Source: Azonexus sp. R2A61 (GTDB lineage: Bacteria; Pseudomonadota; Gammaproteobacteria; Burkholderiales; Rhodocyclaceae). Taken from it: a stretch of DNA of 64,000 bases. The stretch spans positions 62,001 through 126,000 of the forward strand of contig NZ_JACBFO010000001.1 in assembly GCF_021401135.1 (NCBI RefSeq), written 5' to 3'. Each line of letters starts with the position of its first letter. Position 1 is the stretch's first letter. The notes below the pieces were generated by a model, which did no database searches, was not told the DNA's origin, and saw only the letters and a list, made by a program, of their open reading frames with translations. The position numbers were made by a program, and so were the translations under genes. Positions 46,084-54,683 of this stretch are shown one piece after another.

Positions 46084-47370
46084 TTAAGACTTGGGAACGA
46101 TGATGCGCGCCTGCTTGTTGAGGCCGACGACGGCCATCAACTCGGCGACGAGATGGTTCGGACTGCGGATCACGATATCCTTGCCGGCCGCCTTGAACGG
46201 CACCAGCCGGTTGACCAGCTGGCCGGCGGAGAAGAAATCGAGGCGCAGCACCCCGGAAAAATCGAGTATCGCCACTTCGTGGCTCGCCAGGTATTTGGAC
46301 AAATCCTCGAAACGCTGGTTCTTCAGCTCGCCGCTGAGGTAGCAGGCATCGTCGAGCGGCGAGGTCGCACCGGGCTGGCTGACCGATTTCGGCAGGGTTT
46401 CCCAGGATGGCGGGGACAATTCGAAGGTCACCGCATAGTCGACCGCACGCTCCTCGAAATGCGCCTGCGGCGCCTGCCTTTGCAAGAGTTCGAGCAGCAG
46501 GCGCCAGCTCGCCTCGTGTTCCGGATTGCCCGGTTTCAGGCGCTCGTCCAGACGTTGCTGCAAGGATTCCGCGCCAACCAGTCGCAACGGCTTGCCGGCA
46601 CGGCGTACCGCAATCAGGCACTCGGCCAGCACTCCGGCAACGATGTCGTCGCAACCGACGAGCTTGCTGCAATCGAGCAGCAATTCGCCCGACTGACCGA
46701 GCAGGCGCTTCAATTGCTCGATCGGTCGCAGATCGTCGCCGGTCAGCACGCCTTGCAGGGCAAGCACGCCCCCGGTCGCCGTACTGCGTACCTTGAAGCC
46801 ATGTTCGCGCCAGGAGGGCGGGGAGGTCTCGCAACGCTCGGCAAACTCGACGCAGCAGCGGTCGAATTCCGCCCGTTCCCCGAGTATCTGCAACAGATCG
46901 AGCAGCAACAACCACAAGCGCTTTCCCTCGCTCCCCGGATACGCGCGGATGAAACCTTCGAGCAGGCTGCGGGCTGCCGCATCCTGACCGTTGGCGAACA
47001 ACACCACCACCTGCTCGACATCGGCTTGCAGCGGATCGATGTCATGCTCGACATTGATCGCCATGACGCTGGATTCGGTGAATTCGTCGTCGAAATCATC
47101 GACGCCGAATTCCGGATCGATCCCCGGCAGCGTCTCCGGCCCTCGATCGGCCCCTTTTTCCGGCCCGGCGGAGCTGGCCAGCGGTTGGCCAACCGGCATT
47201 TTCGGCGGCAATGTTTCCAGGCTGAATTCGAGATCCGGCAACGGCTCGATGCGGACGGGCGCGTCGGCCGGACGCTCGGGCAGCTTCACGTCGGGCAACG
47301 GCGCGCGCGGACGAGCCGCCGACCGTTCCGGCATCTTTTGAGGGGGCTTTTTGAAAAAGGAAAAAACCAT
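46084..47370 (-). CDS. Protein with two STAS-like domains, linked to hslVU
   Basis: A 428-residue soluble protein whose start is ATG 47370 with GGAG six bases before it. A proline-rich N-terminus (about 1-100) is followed by an acidic stretch and a TPR-like helical region ([25 protein letters not shown], about 118-160). Two beta-alpha segments resemble STAS domains: one around residues 190-270 with LQGVLTGDD and [12 protein letters not shown], and one around 330-425 with [18 protein letters not shown] and [18 protein letters not shown] domains bind partners in anti-sigma or lipid-transport systems. The role here is unknown. The short spacing to hslV suggests a shared operon. Confidence 0.75.
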   Translation of the reverse strand: MVFSFFKKPPQKMPERSAARPRAPLPDVKLPERPADAPVRIEPLPDLEFSLETLPPKMPVGQPLASSAGPEKGADRGPETLPGIDPEFGVDDFDDEFTESSVMAINVEHDIDPLQADVEQVVVLFANGQDAAARSLLEGFIRAYPGSEGKRLWLLLLDLLQILGERAEFDRCCVEFAERCETSPPSWREHGFKVRSTATGGVLALQGVLTGDDLRPIEQLKRLLGQSGELLLDCSKLVGCDDIVAGVLAECLIAVRRAGKPLRLVGAESLQQRLDERLKPGNPEHEASWRLLLELLQRQAPQAHFEERAVDYAVTFELSPPSWETLPKSVSQPGATSPLDDACYLSGELKNQRFEDLSKYLASHEVAILDFSGVLRLDFFSAGQLVNRLVPFKAAGKDIVIRSPNHLVAELMAVVGLNKQARIIVPKS

Positions 47371-47394
47371 GAGCGCTCCGCGTGCTGACTTAGC

Positions 47395-47423
47395 GTTGTA
47401 GCATGTGGCGCCAGCCATGGCAA
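47395..47423 (-). promoter_or_regulatory. Predicted sigma-70 promoter of the STAS-hslVU operon
   Basis: On the minus strand TTGCCA and TACAAC are separated by 17 bases; four or more positions of each match consensus. The predicted start leaves a leader of about 18 bases before the STAS gene. Confidence 0.5.
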
Positions 47424-47446
47424 CGCCCGCCGCCCGGCCGGGCTAT

Positions 47447-48229
47447 TCATCCGTGGCGCCGGCTCAGCCCTGCCCGCAGTCCCAGACAGGCCATCACCAG
47501 CAGCCCGACCAGGACCGGCCCGAACGGCTGATCGAAACGCAGCGCCGTAAAGAACGCCGCAACGTAGCAGCCCAGACCAAGGACGATCGACAACAAGACG
47601 CCCTGCCGCCAGCTGACGGCACGCCCGAAAGACACCCAGGCCGGCACGAACAACAGGGCAAAACAGGCCATCAGGCCAATGCTCGCCGTCGCAATGGCCA
47701 CCGCGATGACGACCAGACACTCAAAGCCCAGGTGCCAGCGCCAGGCCGGCAGGCGGTTAACCTTTTCGTTGGCCGGAAACAGCACGGCAGCGATCAGGCG
47801 TGGCGTCAGCAGCGGCAGCAGCACGACCCCGCCGACCAGCAACAGGCAGGCGATCAGCGCTTCGGCCGGACCGGAAAAGTATAGTTGTCCGTCAATCAGG
47901 GCATGACCGAGTGCCTCGCCAGCACCGCCGTTGGCCGCCACCAGCAAGGTGGCCGACCAGCCGGCCAGCATCATGACGCCGTAAGCGGCATTGCTGCGGG
48001 CGCCGGCCGCCAGCTTGGCCAGCGCGCCGCACAGGGCCCCGAGCGGCGAACCGACCAGGATGGAAATCCCCAGCGCCTGAGCCAGCATCGCCCCGGCTGC
48101 AGACAGGTGAGCCAGTCCGAGCGTGGCGAACCACTCGTCACGCAGGCGCAGCAGATTACCCAGCCAGGGCAGGAACAGCGCAAGACAGAGGCCGGTCAGA
48201 AACGGGCGCAGGAACAATTCATCCACGGG
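47447..48229 (-). CDS. znuB: Zinc/manganese-type ABC transporter permease (ZnuB-like)
   Basis: An inner-membrane permease of the metal ABC-3 family. With the GTG at 48229 as start it has 260 residues and about seven or eight hydrophobic segments. Typical motifs are LGLAHLSAAGAMLAQALG near the N-terminus and ATASIGLMACFALLFVPA in the second half. The GTG overlaps the end of the ATPase gene, where that stop is TGA. It is last in the order porin-znuA-znuC-znuB. Zinc is inferred from the partner binding protein and operon content; manganese or iron transport remains possible. Confidence 0.85.
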   Translation of the reverse strand, partial: PVDELFLRPFLTGLCLALFLPWLGNLLRLRDEWFATLGLAHLSAAGAMLAQALGISILVGSPLGALCGALAKLAAGARSNAAYGVMMLAGWSATLLVAANGGAGEALGHALIDGQLYFSGPAEALIACLLLVGGVVLLPLLTPRLIAAVLFPANEKVNRLPAWRWHLGFECLVVIAVAIATASIGLMACFALLFVPAWVSFGRAVSWRQGVLLSIVLGLGCYVAAFFTALRFDQPFGPVLVGLLVMACLGLRAGLSRRHG

Positions 48230-48803
48230 TCGAGCCTCCGTCCACATCGACAATACGGGCGCCGAGACGATTCAGGAAATCGCGGTCGTGACTGACGACC
48301 AGACAACCGATGGCGGCGCGGCGCTGCAGGATTTCCTCCGCCGCCAGCACCAGATGACCGGGATCGAGATGATTGGTCGGCTCGTCGAGCAGCACCACAT
48401 CCGCCTCGCCAGCCAGCGTCGCCCACAGGCTGAGCAACTGATACTGCCCGCCGGACATGGTATCGATGCGGCGCGGCAGGCATTCGGCCAGGCCGGCTGG
48501 CGGGCTGCTGCGGTCGACGCCGAGAAAACGCAACATTTCACTACCGGTCAGCGGCACTTCGAGCGGCCGCGTCTGACGCTGGGCGAGATAGGCGACGCGC
48601 CGGGCAGGTGCCAGCATGAAACTGCCGGCATGGATGCTTGCCTCGCCGACCAGGGCCTTGAGCAAGGTCGATTTCCCGGCACCGTTCGCGCCCCACAGGC
48701 CGACGATCTCGCCACGTGCCAGCGTCAGGCTCAGCGGCCGCCCGACCGGCCGGTCGTAACCGGCCAGCAGGGCGTCGATGTGCAGTAAGGTTTCCGGGCT
48801 CAC
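48219..48803 (-). CDS. znuC: Metal ABC transporter ATP-binding protein (ZnuC-like)
   Basis: A short ATPase of 194 residues with GTG start at 48803 overlapping the znuA stop (GTGA). Walker A is GANGAGKSTLL (near 38), the signature is MSGGQYQLLSLW, Walker B is ADVVLLDEPTNHLD and the switch His is in VVSHDRDFL. It is shorter than ordinary ZnuC (about 230-250), with a compact region before the signature and almost nothing after the switch. The sequence contains the palindrome half TGCGGTCGAC. It should drive metal uptake with ZnuB. Confidence 0.87.
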   Translation of the reverse strand: MSPETLLHIDALLAGYDRPVGRPLSLTLARGEIVGLWGANGAGKSTLLKALVGEASIHAGSFMLAPARRVAYLAQRQTRPLEVPLTGSEMLRFLGVDRSSPPAGLAECLPRRIDTMSGGQYQLLSLWATLAGEADVVLLDEPTNHLDPGHLVLAAEEILQRRAAIGCLVVSHDRDFLNRLGARIVDVDGGSTRG

Positions 48804-49678
48804 TTGATCGACAACGCGCCAACCCAGGCGTCGATCAGCGCGAAATAGGCCGCCGCGCCGCCGCCTGCCGCCGGTTCCAGCGACAGCACGCGAATCGGCC
48901 AACCCAGCGCGGCCGACAAACGCTCGGCGCCCGCTGCCGGCTGGTAGGCGGTACGGAGGATCACCCCCTGAACGCCCTTCAGCCGTTCGACCAGTTGGGC
49001 CAGATGCGATGCCGTCGGCGGTACGCCAGGGATCGGTTCAATGTAGCCGAGCACCGGACGCCCGACAAAGGCCAGCAGGTAATTGCCGTCGCGGTGATGC
49101 AGCAGGGCCCCCGGCGTTCCGGCTGCCCGCTGACGCCAACCGGAAACGCGTTGTTCGACGGCGGCCGCGAACGCCGCCGCCCGCTGGCGATAGCCCGCGG
49201 CACCGGCTGGATCGAGCTGCGCCATGCGCTCGCCCAAGGCCTTGCCGACCAGAGCCATACGTTGCGGATCGAGCTGGAAATGCGGGTTGCCGGCCGGATG
49301 CACATCGCCCAGCGCGCGGTCGGCGGCCTGGCCGACGTCGAGCAGCGAGACCTGCAGGGCGGCTTCGAACCAGCCGGGCTTGCCCGGCTGAATCCTGGCG
49401 TTCGCCGCGCCGCTGACGGCCGGCGGCAACCAGCCGATTTCCAGATCGGCGCCGACCGCCACGAGCAGATCGGCATCACGCAAGGCACGCATCATCGATG
49501 GACGCGCCTGCACGGTATGCGCATCGCGATCCGGCGCGATCAGTTCGACAACACGCACCTGCGCACCGCCCACTTCGCGCGCCAGCATGCCCATGCTCGC
49601 CGTCGTTGCCACAACCTCCAGTGCCTGCGCGGCATGCGCGGCAAACAGGCAGATCAGGCTGAACAGGATTTTCTTCAT
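48800..49678 (-). CDS. znuA: Zinc ABC transporter periplasmic binding protein (ZnuA-like)
   Basis: A 292-residue periplasmic protein with ATG start at 49678 and a signal peptide MKKILFSLICLFAAHAAQA. It belongs to the cluster A-I metal-binding family: a probable ligand His in DRDAHTVQARPSMM (near 60), a second in AGNPHFQLDP (near 130), and HHRDGNYLLAF in the second lobe. The long flexible His/Asp loop of many ZnuA proteins is missing. The outer-membrane gene 11 bases upstream has a His-rich stretch instead. It probably delivers zinc to ZnuBC. Confidence 0.87.
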   Translation of the reverse strand: MKKILFSLICLFAAHAAQALEVVATTASMGMLAREVGGAQVRVVELIAPDRDAHTVQARPSMMRALRDADLLVAVGADLEIGWLPPAVSGAANARIQPGKPGWFEAALQVSLLDVGQAADRALGDVHPAGNPHFQLDPQRMALVGKALGERMAQLDPAGAAGYRQRAAAFAAAVEQRVSGWRQRAAGTPGALLHHRDGNYLLAFVGRPVLGYIEPIPGVPPTASHLAQLVERLKGVQGVILRTAYQPAAGAERLSAALGWPIRVLSLEPAAGGGAAAYFALIDAWVGALSIK

Positions 49679-49689
49679 CGTCCGTCTCC

Positions 49690-51174
49690 TCAGAACCAAT
49701 GGGCACCGTGGGTGCCCAGGCTGTGCTGATACTGCAGATAGAGTTCATTCACGTTTTCACGCACCCCGTCGACTGCCAGACGGGCCCGCGAAAATTGCAG
49801 GCGGAAACGCGAATACTCGGTCAGGTCGCGCGTCAGCGCGGCAGTCCAGCGACTCGATGCATCCATGTCGCGCAGACGTCCGGCCGGACCGTCGACGTGG
49901 TTGGTCCAGCCGGTTACATCGTAACGCAGGCCGGCCTTCCAGAACGGCAGGAAACCGTAGGTGGCCTGCGCGTAGAAGCCGTCCTGAACCATCTTCCGAC
50001 GTTCGCCGAGCAGCGCATCGTTCTCGTGGAACGCCACGTTCAGATCCTTGGTCAGCCGCAGGTACTCGGCGACCAGCGTCAGATTGCCCTGACCGCCGAC
50101 GCGGCCGGCATCGTACTTGTAAACCCAGTCGGTGCCCCACAGCCAGGCCTGGCCCTGCAGGCCATTGACCAGACTGGCCGGATTTTCCGCGGTATGGTCG
50201 TGCACCTCCTGGTGCTGCCTCGACCAGCCGCCCCAGACACCGAACTGCACCGCATGGCGGTCGCCGAGATCGGGCGCGAACTTGGCGTAGGTCGTGAGCA
50301 GGCGAGGACCGGCCAGCGAATTGTCCATCGCGCCGCCGGTCGTCGCCGCCAGCGCAGCACCGTCGGCACGCTCAGTCGGCGTCGCCAGACCGCTACCCGA
50401 GAACGGATGATCCTTGCCTTGCAGCGCTTCGACGCCGAGCAAGGTGTACCAGTTGCCGGTATCCGGCACCCATTCGGCGCGCACACCGGTGTCGTTCAAG
50501 CCATGCTCACCGAGCAGCGCGCGATAGGCCAGGTTCTGGTCGACGAAATCCCACTGATGCGGATGCTTGGCGTTCTGGTAACCGATACCGGAAAAGAACT
50601 TGCCACCGCGGAACTTGAGCCCGGCAGGCAAACCACGCGTATCGAAGTAGGCTTCTTCCAGTTCGACGTCACCGCCGCTGCTCACCGTCATCTTCACATT
50701 GGCGTCGAAATACGGGCTGACCGCCGACGAGAAGACGATTTCGGTTTCGCGCAGGTTGAAGCCGCGCTCGATGCCGTGATCGTGACCTTCCTCGCCGTGC
50801 GAATGGCTGATGCCATCCATGTGCTCCAGCAGTTCGCCGGCGCCGCCCTGGCGGTTGTCGCGATAGTAGACCCCATCCAGAATGACCGAGATCTGCGGAT
50901 TGAAAGCATTGGCCAGGGGCTTGTTGCGTTCGCGCTGCGGACTGGGTTCAGCAGCAGCGGCACTGGCGGTCGACGCCACTTTTTCGGCACTTTCCGCCTT
51001 CGATTCGGCGGTCTTCAGACGATTTTCAAGCGAAGCGATACGTTTTTCGTAAGCCGAACGCATCTCGGCCAGTTCGGCGCGCAGCGCCTGCAATTCGGCG
51101 TCGCCGGCGGCATGAGCCGGCAGGTTGGCGAGCAGCCCGGCGGCCGCCAGCCCGTAAAGGGAGGTACGAAGCAT
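49690..51174 (-). CDS. Outer-membrane protein with His-rich segment, in the zinc uptake operon
   Basis: A 494-residue secreted protein. The signal peptide ends at AHA (about residue 22), and a coiled coil (about 25-65, LQALRAELAEMRSAYEKRI) follows, as in trimeric porins anchored to peptidoglycan. Residues about 90-494 look like a beta barrel with alternating hydrophobic residues and end in Phe (HGAHWF), the usual outer-membrane assembly signal. A His/Asp/Glu segment, HSHGEEGHDHG, lies near residue 125. No TonB box is evident. It is the gene before znuA with an 11-base gap. A role as a zinc-specific porin or collector is inferred. Confidence 0.75.
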   Translation of the reverse strand: MLRTSLYGLAAAGLLANLPAHAAGDAELQALRAELAEMRSAYEKRIASLENRLKTAESKAESAEKVASTASAAAAEPSPQRERNKPLANAFNPQISVILDGVYYRDNRQGGAGELLEHMDGISHSHGEEGHDHGIERGFNLRETEIVFSSAVSPYFDANVKMTVSSGGDVELEEAYFDTRGLPAGLKFRGGKFFSGIGYQNAKHPHQWDFVDQNLAYRALLGEHGLNDTGVRAEWVPDTGNWYTLLGVEALQGKDHPFSGSGLATPTERADGAALAATTGGAMDNSLAGPRLLTTYAKFAPDLGDRHAVQFGVWGGWSRQHQEVHDHTAENPASLVNGLQGQAWLWGTDWVYKYDAGRVGGQGNLTLVAEYLRLTKDLNVAFHENDALLGERRKMVQDGFYAQATYGFLPFWKAGLRYDVTGWTNHVDGPAGRLRDMDASSRWTAALTRDLTEYSRFRLQFSRARLAVDGVRENVNELYLQYQHSLGTHGAHWF

Positions 51175-51243
51175 GGAGTTTCTCCGGAAAAAGCATGACG
51201 AAGCCGATCCCGCCCGGGGAACGGCAACAGCAGAACGAGGCTT

Positions 51244-51552
51244 TTAAGCGGAGAACGGCGGGGCGCGGATGGCGTGCGCGGCGGCACGGCGCAGGGCCAG
51301 CCACGGCGTGGCGGAGAGAACGATGCGGTCGACCGCATCCGCTGCGGAAAACTCGGGCAGGAAAGCCGGCGGGCCGGAAAACCCGAGACCGCCGAGGGCC
51401 AGACACTCGGGGCAATTCGGCTCATCGCCGCCGTCGTTCAGGTGTTTGCTGGCATCGACCTTGACGTGCGAAATGGCATGCGTCGCCACCACCTGCTGGA
51501 CAAACACCAGCAGGAACGCGAACAGCAACGCATGCCAGAGCCGCTGACGCAT
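51244..51552 (-). CDS. Small exported or membrane protein with Cys-Pro-Glu-Cys motif
   Basis: A 102-residue protein whose ATG at 51552 overlaps the methyltransferase stop by one base (TGATG). Residues about 6-25 form a hydrophobic signal or anchor (LLFAFLLVFVQQVVATHA). The next part has His residues in HAISHVKVDASKH and the pair CPEC. These could bind a metal; the pattern recalls DUF2946-type proteins seen near copper and zinc genes, but the match is not certain. The C-terminal half is less distinctive and contains the in-frame SalI-centred palindrome at 51322-51339. It lies 69 bases before the outer-membrane protein gene. Confidence 0.6.
   Translation of the reverse strand: MRQRLWHALLFAFLLVFVQQVVATHAISHVKVDASKHLNDGGDEPNCPECLALGGLGFSGPPAFLPEFSAADAVDRIVLSATPWLALRRAAAHAIRAPPFSA
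51322..51339. repeat. SalI-centred 18-bp palindrome inside a coding sequence
   Basis: A perfect palindrome, GATGCGGTCGACCGCATC, sharing its 14-base core with the intergenic elements at 20872, 43194 and 53080. It codes for AVDRI on the minus strand. Confidence 0.85.
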
Positions 51553-52745
51553 CAATCCACCTGCACCAGCAATCCCTTCAGGTATTCGCCTTCAGGGAAA
51601 TTCAGCGCCACCGGATGATCGGCCGCACCGGCCAGACGACGGACGATGCGCGCTTCGCGCCCGGCATCGTGGGCAGCACCGGCGACGATTTTCTGAAACA
51701 GCTCCAGACCGATGCCGCCGGAACAGGAATAGGTCATCAGCAGGCCGCCCGGCCGCAACAGTCGGCAGCCGAGGACGTTAATGTCCTTGTAGGCGCGCGC
51801 CGCGCGCTCGGCATGGGCAGCCGACGGCGCGAACTTGGGCGGATCGAGGACGATCAGGTCGAAAGTCCGCCCCGCCTTGCGGAAGTCGCGCAGCGCCTGA
51901 AAGACATCGGCCTCCAGCCATTCGGCACGTTCGGCCGGCAGTTGCGGATTGAGCGCCAGGTTGGCGCGGGCCTGGGCCAGCGCCGGGCCGGACGAATCGA
52001 TCGACAGCACGCGGGCGGCACCGCCGGCCAGCGCCTGCAGCGAAAAACCGCCGGTGTAGCAGAAGCAGTTGAGAATCTCCTTGCCGGCCGCCAGTTCGCC
52101 GAGCAGACGACGATTCTCACGCTGGTCGAGGTAGAAACCGGTTTTGTGCCCGCCGGCGATGTCGACCGCAAGACGCACGCCGTTTTCTTCAATCGACAGG
52201 GCGTCGACCGACGGCTCGCCATGCAGCCAGCCGGTCGTTGGTTCCAGCCCTTCGAGGGCACGCACTTCGGAATCGGAGCGCTCGTAAATGCGGCTGCAGC
52301 CGGTCGCCTTGAGCAGTCCGGCAACGATCGCCTTGCGCCATTTGTCGGCACCGGCCGAAGTCAGCTGGACGACGATGGTGTCGCCATAGCGGTCGGCGAT
52401 GACGCCGGGCAAGCCATCCGATTCGGCATGGATCAGCCGTACGCCGTCCTGGCCGCGCAACTCCGGCAGCGCGGCGCGGCGGGCAACGGCGGTCGCAATG
52501 CGGCGCTTGAAGAAGGCGTCGTCGACCGACTCGTCCGGATCGAAGGTCCAGAAACGTGCGCGGATCTGCGATTGCGGGCTGTACGCGGCGCGACCGAGGG
52601 GACGCAGGTTATCGGCCAGCACTTCGACAGTGTCGCCCGGCCGCGCACGCCCTTCCAGGCGGCCGACCGAACCCGCGAACAACCACGGGTGGCGCTGTTT
52701 CATTGCCGACCGTTCCTTGCCGGGCATCAGGATCAGTTGGGCCAT
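51552..52745 (-). CDS. rlmI: 23S rRNA (cytosine-C5)-methyltransferase RlmI-like
   Basis: A 397-residue class I methyltransferase of the RlmI family. The start is ATG 52745. The N-terminal PUA domain (about 1-75) contains KERSAMKQRHPWLFAGSV. The central EEHD-like region has GLPGVIADRYGD and HKTGFYLDQRENR. The SAM-binding fold shows ILNCFCYTGGFSLQALAGG and VLSIDSSGPAL. The catalytic region has VLDPPKFAPS and MTYSCSGGI, the latter with the catalytic Cys. The reaction is m5C formation in 23S rRNA at the position modified by E. coli RlmI, inferred by family. Its stop overlaps the next small gene. Confidence 0.9.
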   Translation of the reverse strand: MAQLILMPGKERSAMKQRHPWLFAGSVGRLEGRARPGDTVEVLADNLRPLGRAAYSPQSQIRARFWTFDPDESVDDAFFKRRIATAVARRAALPELRGQDGVRLIHAESDGLPGVIADRYGDTIVVQLTSAGADKWRKAIVAGLLKATGCSRIYERSDSEVRALEGLEPTTGWLHGEPSVDALSIEENGVRLAVDIAGGHKTGFYLDQRENRRLLGELAAGKEILNCFCYTGGFSLQALAGGAARVLSIDSSGPALAQARANLALNPQLPAERAEWLEADVFQALRDFRKAGRTFDLIVLDPPKFAPSAAHAERAARAYKDINVLGCRLLRPGGLLMTYSCSGGIGLELFQKIVAGAAHDAGREARIVRRLAGAADHPVALNFPEGEYLKGLLVQVD

Positions 52746-52771
52746 GCGTTTTCGGTCCGTAGAAAGCAAGA

Positions 52772-52799
52772 GCCCCGGCGATCTTGCGACAGCCGGGGC
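52772..52799 (-). terminator. Stem-loop after the 50-residue basic protein gene
   Basis: An 8-bp G+C stem (GCCCCGGC/GCCGGGGC) with a 12-base loop is followed on the minus strand by TCTTGCTTTC. The T tract is interrupted, so it may be a weak terminator. Confidence 0.5.
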
Positions 52800-52818
52800 C
52801 CGGAATGCGGGGTGTTGC

Positions 52819-52971
52819 TCAGTTGCCCAGCGGCTTGCGGTTGCGCTGATGGCATTCGACGGCGTACAGGGTCTTGAACGCGGTCTTGCCGTCGCCCTTG
52901 AACAGGCGCTTGACGGTCTTCGAAACGCAGCGGCGTTCCAGGATGTTGCGGCGATTGCGGTTGATGGCCAT
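52819..52971 (-). CDS. Small basic protein of 50 residues, unknown
   Basis: The protein starts MAINRNRRNILERRCVSKTV at ATG 52971 and ends HQRNRKPLGN. It is strongly basic with two cysteines (15 and 40), no membrane segment and no motif I can name. Size and charge suggest binding to RNA, DNA or the ribosome. It stands alone between xerC and the rlmI-like gene, with a stem-loop following, so it is probably a separate transcript. Confidence 0.6.
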   Translation of the reverse strand: MAINRNRRNILERRCVSKTVKRLFKGDGKTAFKTLYAVECHQRNRKPLGN

Positions 52972-53079
52972 GGATGACTCCGGATTGCGGCGAAATAACG
53001 AAAGACGCGCATTATGCCGGGTCGACCGGCGAATGGTCAATTACCGCTTGATTTTCCGGTTGTTTTCGTTTTTCCCCTT

Positions 53080-53101
53080 TTCCTGCGGTCGACCGCAGGA
53101 A
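53080..53101. repeat. SalI-centred 22-bp palindrome between xerC and the small basic protein gene
   Basis: A perfect 22-base palindrome, TTCCTGCGGTC plus its reverse complement, 21 bases downstream of the xerC stop on the minus strand. It may help to end the xerC transcript, but no clean T tract follows. Confidence 0.88.
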
Positions 53102-53121
53102 TCGGGCTTTTTCGCCGCGGC

Positions 53122-54015
53122 TCAGCGCTTGGCGCGCGGATGCGCCTTGTCGTAAACGCTGGCCAGATGCTGAAAGTCGAGGTGGGTATACACCTGCGTC
53201 GAAGCGATGCTGGCGTGGCCGAGCATCTCCTGCACCGCGCGCAGGTCGCCGGAAGACTGCAATACATGCGACGCGAACGAATGGCGCAACATGTGCGGAT
53301 GGACATGACCAGGCAGGCCGAGACGCACGGCACGGCGGGCCAGCCGCAACTGGACCATGCGCGCCGAGATGCGTCGTCCGCGCGGGCCGACGAACAGTGC
53401 CGGTTCGCCCGGCTGCGCCAGTTCATCGCGCCACTGCGACCAGCGCGCCAGCGCCAGCCGCGCCTGCCGGCCGACCGGCACCAGCCGTGCCTTGGCCCGC
53501 TTGCCAAGCACCCGGACTTCACCTTCATGCAGCATGCTGTCGAATGCGTCACGATCCAGGCCGATCAACTCGGCCAGCCGCAGGCCGGACGAATAGATCA
53601 GTTCGAACATCGCCGCATCGCGGGCTTCCAGACGCGGATCCTCATCGCTATCCGGTTCGAGCAGGCGCGCCGCCTCGTCGACCGACAGGGCTTTCGGCAG
53701 ACGTTTTGGTGATTTCGGCGCGCGTAGCCCTTCGCACGGATTGGCCTGGATCAGGCCGCGTCCGCCCAGCCAGGCGAAGAAACCGCGCCAGGCCGACAGC
53801 AGGCGGGCCAGCGAGCGCCCGGACAGACCGCCACCGTGCATTTGCGCAACGAAGCGCCGTACCCGATGAACATCGAGCCGGTCGAGACGGTCATCGCCGT
53901 TCAGGGCAAGCAGCTTGGCCAGATCGCGCCGGTAGTTGGCCACCGTGTGCGGCGACAATCGACGCTGCTCGGCGAGTTCCGCGAGCCAGGCATCGACGGC
54001 GGCCGCAGGCGTCAC
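53122..54015 (-). CDS. xerC: Tyrosine recombinase XerC
   Basis: XerC with XerD resolves chromosome dimers at dif. The 297-residue protein starts at GTG 54015, overlapping the DUF484 stop (GTGA). The N-terminal SAM-like core-binding domain (about 5-95) has SPHTVANYRRDLAKLL. The catalytic domain shows Arg in SSGLRLAELIGL, HMLRHSFASHVL with His and Arg, LGHASIASTQVYTHLD with His and the nucleophilic Tyr. The dapF-DUF484-xerC order is typical for chromosomal xerC in proteobacteria, so it is not a mobile-element integrase. Confidence 0.95.
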   Translation of the reverse strand: MTPAAAVDAWLAELAEQRRLSPHTVANYRRDLAKLLALNGDDRLDRLDVHRVRRFVAQMHGGGLSGRSLARLLSAWRGFFAWLGGRGLIQANPCEGLRAPKSPKRLPKALSVDEAARLLEPDSDEDPRLEARDAAMFELIYSSGLRLAELIGLDRDAFDSMLHEGEVRVLGKRAKARLVPVGRQARLALARWSQWRDELAQPGEPALFVGPRGRRISARMVQLRLARRAVRLGLPGHVHPHMLRHSFASHVLQSSGDLRAVQEMLGHASIASTQVYTHLDFQHLASVYDKAHPRAKR

Positions 54016-54683
54016 AGCGCGCTCTTGGTCACCCGGGCCAGCGCAGCGGAAACCATTTCGCCGATGCGTTCGAGGTAGAGCGTCCCCATGTCGGCATAGA
54101 AACGCTGCGCTTCCTCGCTGCCCAGTGCCACCATGCCGATCGTTCCGCCACCGTTGCGCAGCGCGATCAGCGCCTGCGAACGGATATGCGGTGCCGCTTC
54201 GCCGAACCACGATGCGGTACCGAATCCTGCGGTCGACCCGCAATACGGCCGGGAAAGCGTCTCGGCGAATACCTGCAGTTCCTCGCTGACCGCCGCGAAC
54301 TCGGGCAAATCCTCGATGCCTGCCGGCTTGTCCCACAGACGCAGCGCCACGTGCGGCACGGAGAAATCGTCGCGCAGGTGGAAGTTGAGCAGGTGGATCA
54401 CCGCCTGAAAGGTTTCGGCCGCCACCAGGCCAACCGCCAGCCGATGCACCTTCTCGGAAATCTGGTCGTTTTCCTCGCCGAAAGCGATCAGTTCGGCCAG
54501 CTTGGCCTCGCTGGCGCGATTCTTCTCGCGCAGCGTCAGCATCTGACGCTCGGCCAGCGATACCGCGCGACCGCCATGCGGATGCGGCACGAAAATCTGC
54601 GCCATCAGATCGGCGTATTTCTCGAAGAAACCCGGGTTGTTCTTCAAGTAGTCGGCGATTTCGTCGGGAAACATGGCGCTCAT
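54012..54683 (-). CDS. DUF484 family protein (GAF-like)
   Basis: A 223-residue cytoplasmic protein of the DUF484 family. The start [20 protein letters not shown] and the following [23 protein letters not shown] are characteristic. The C-terminal two-thirds resemble a GAF domain with [11 protein letters not shown] and [24 protein letters not shown]. Function is not established. It overlaps dapF and xerC by four bases each, and this three-gene arrangement is conserved in many proteobacteria. The coding region contains one TGCGGTCGAC decamer. Confidence 0.88.
   Translation of the reverse strand: MSAMFPDEIADYLKNNPGFFEKYADLMAQIFVPHPHGGRAVSLAERQMLTLREKNRASEAKLAELIAFGEENDQISEKVHRLAVGLVAAETFQAVIHLLNFHLRDDFSVPHVALRLWDKPAGIEDLPEFAAVSEELQVFAETLSRPYCGSTAGFGTASWFGEAAPHIRSQALIALRNGGGTIGMVALGSEEAQRFYADMGTLYLERIGEMVSAALARVTKSAL

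Noticed and set aside
53122..54015. xerC as an integrase of a mobile element
   Set aside because: It is in the dapF-DUF484-xerC housekeeping order, without att repeats, phage genes or composition change.
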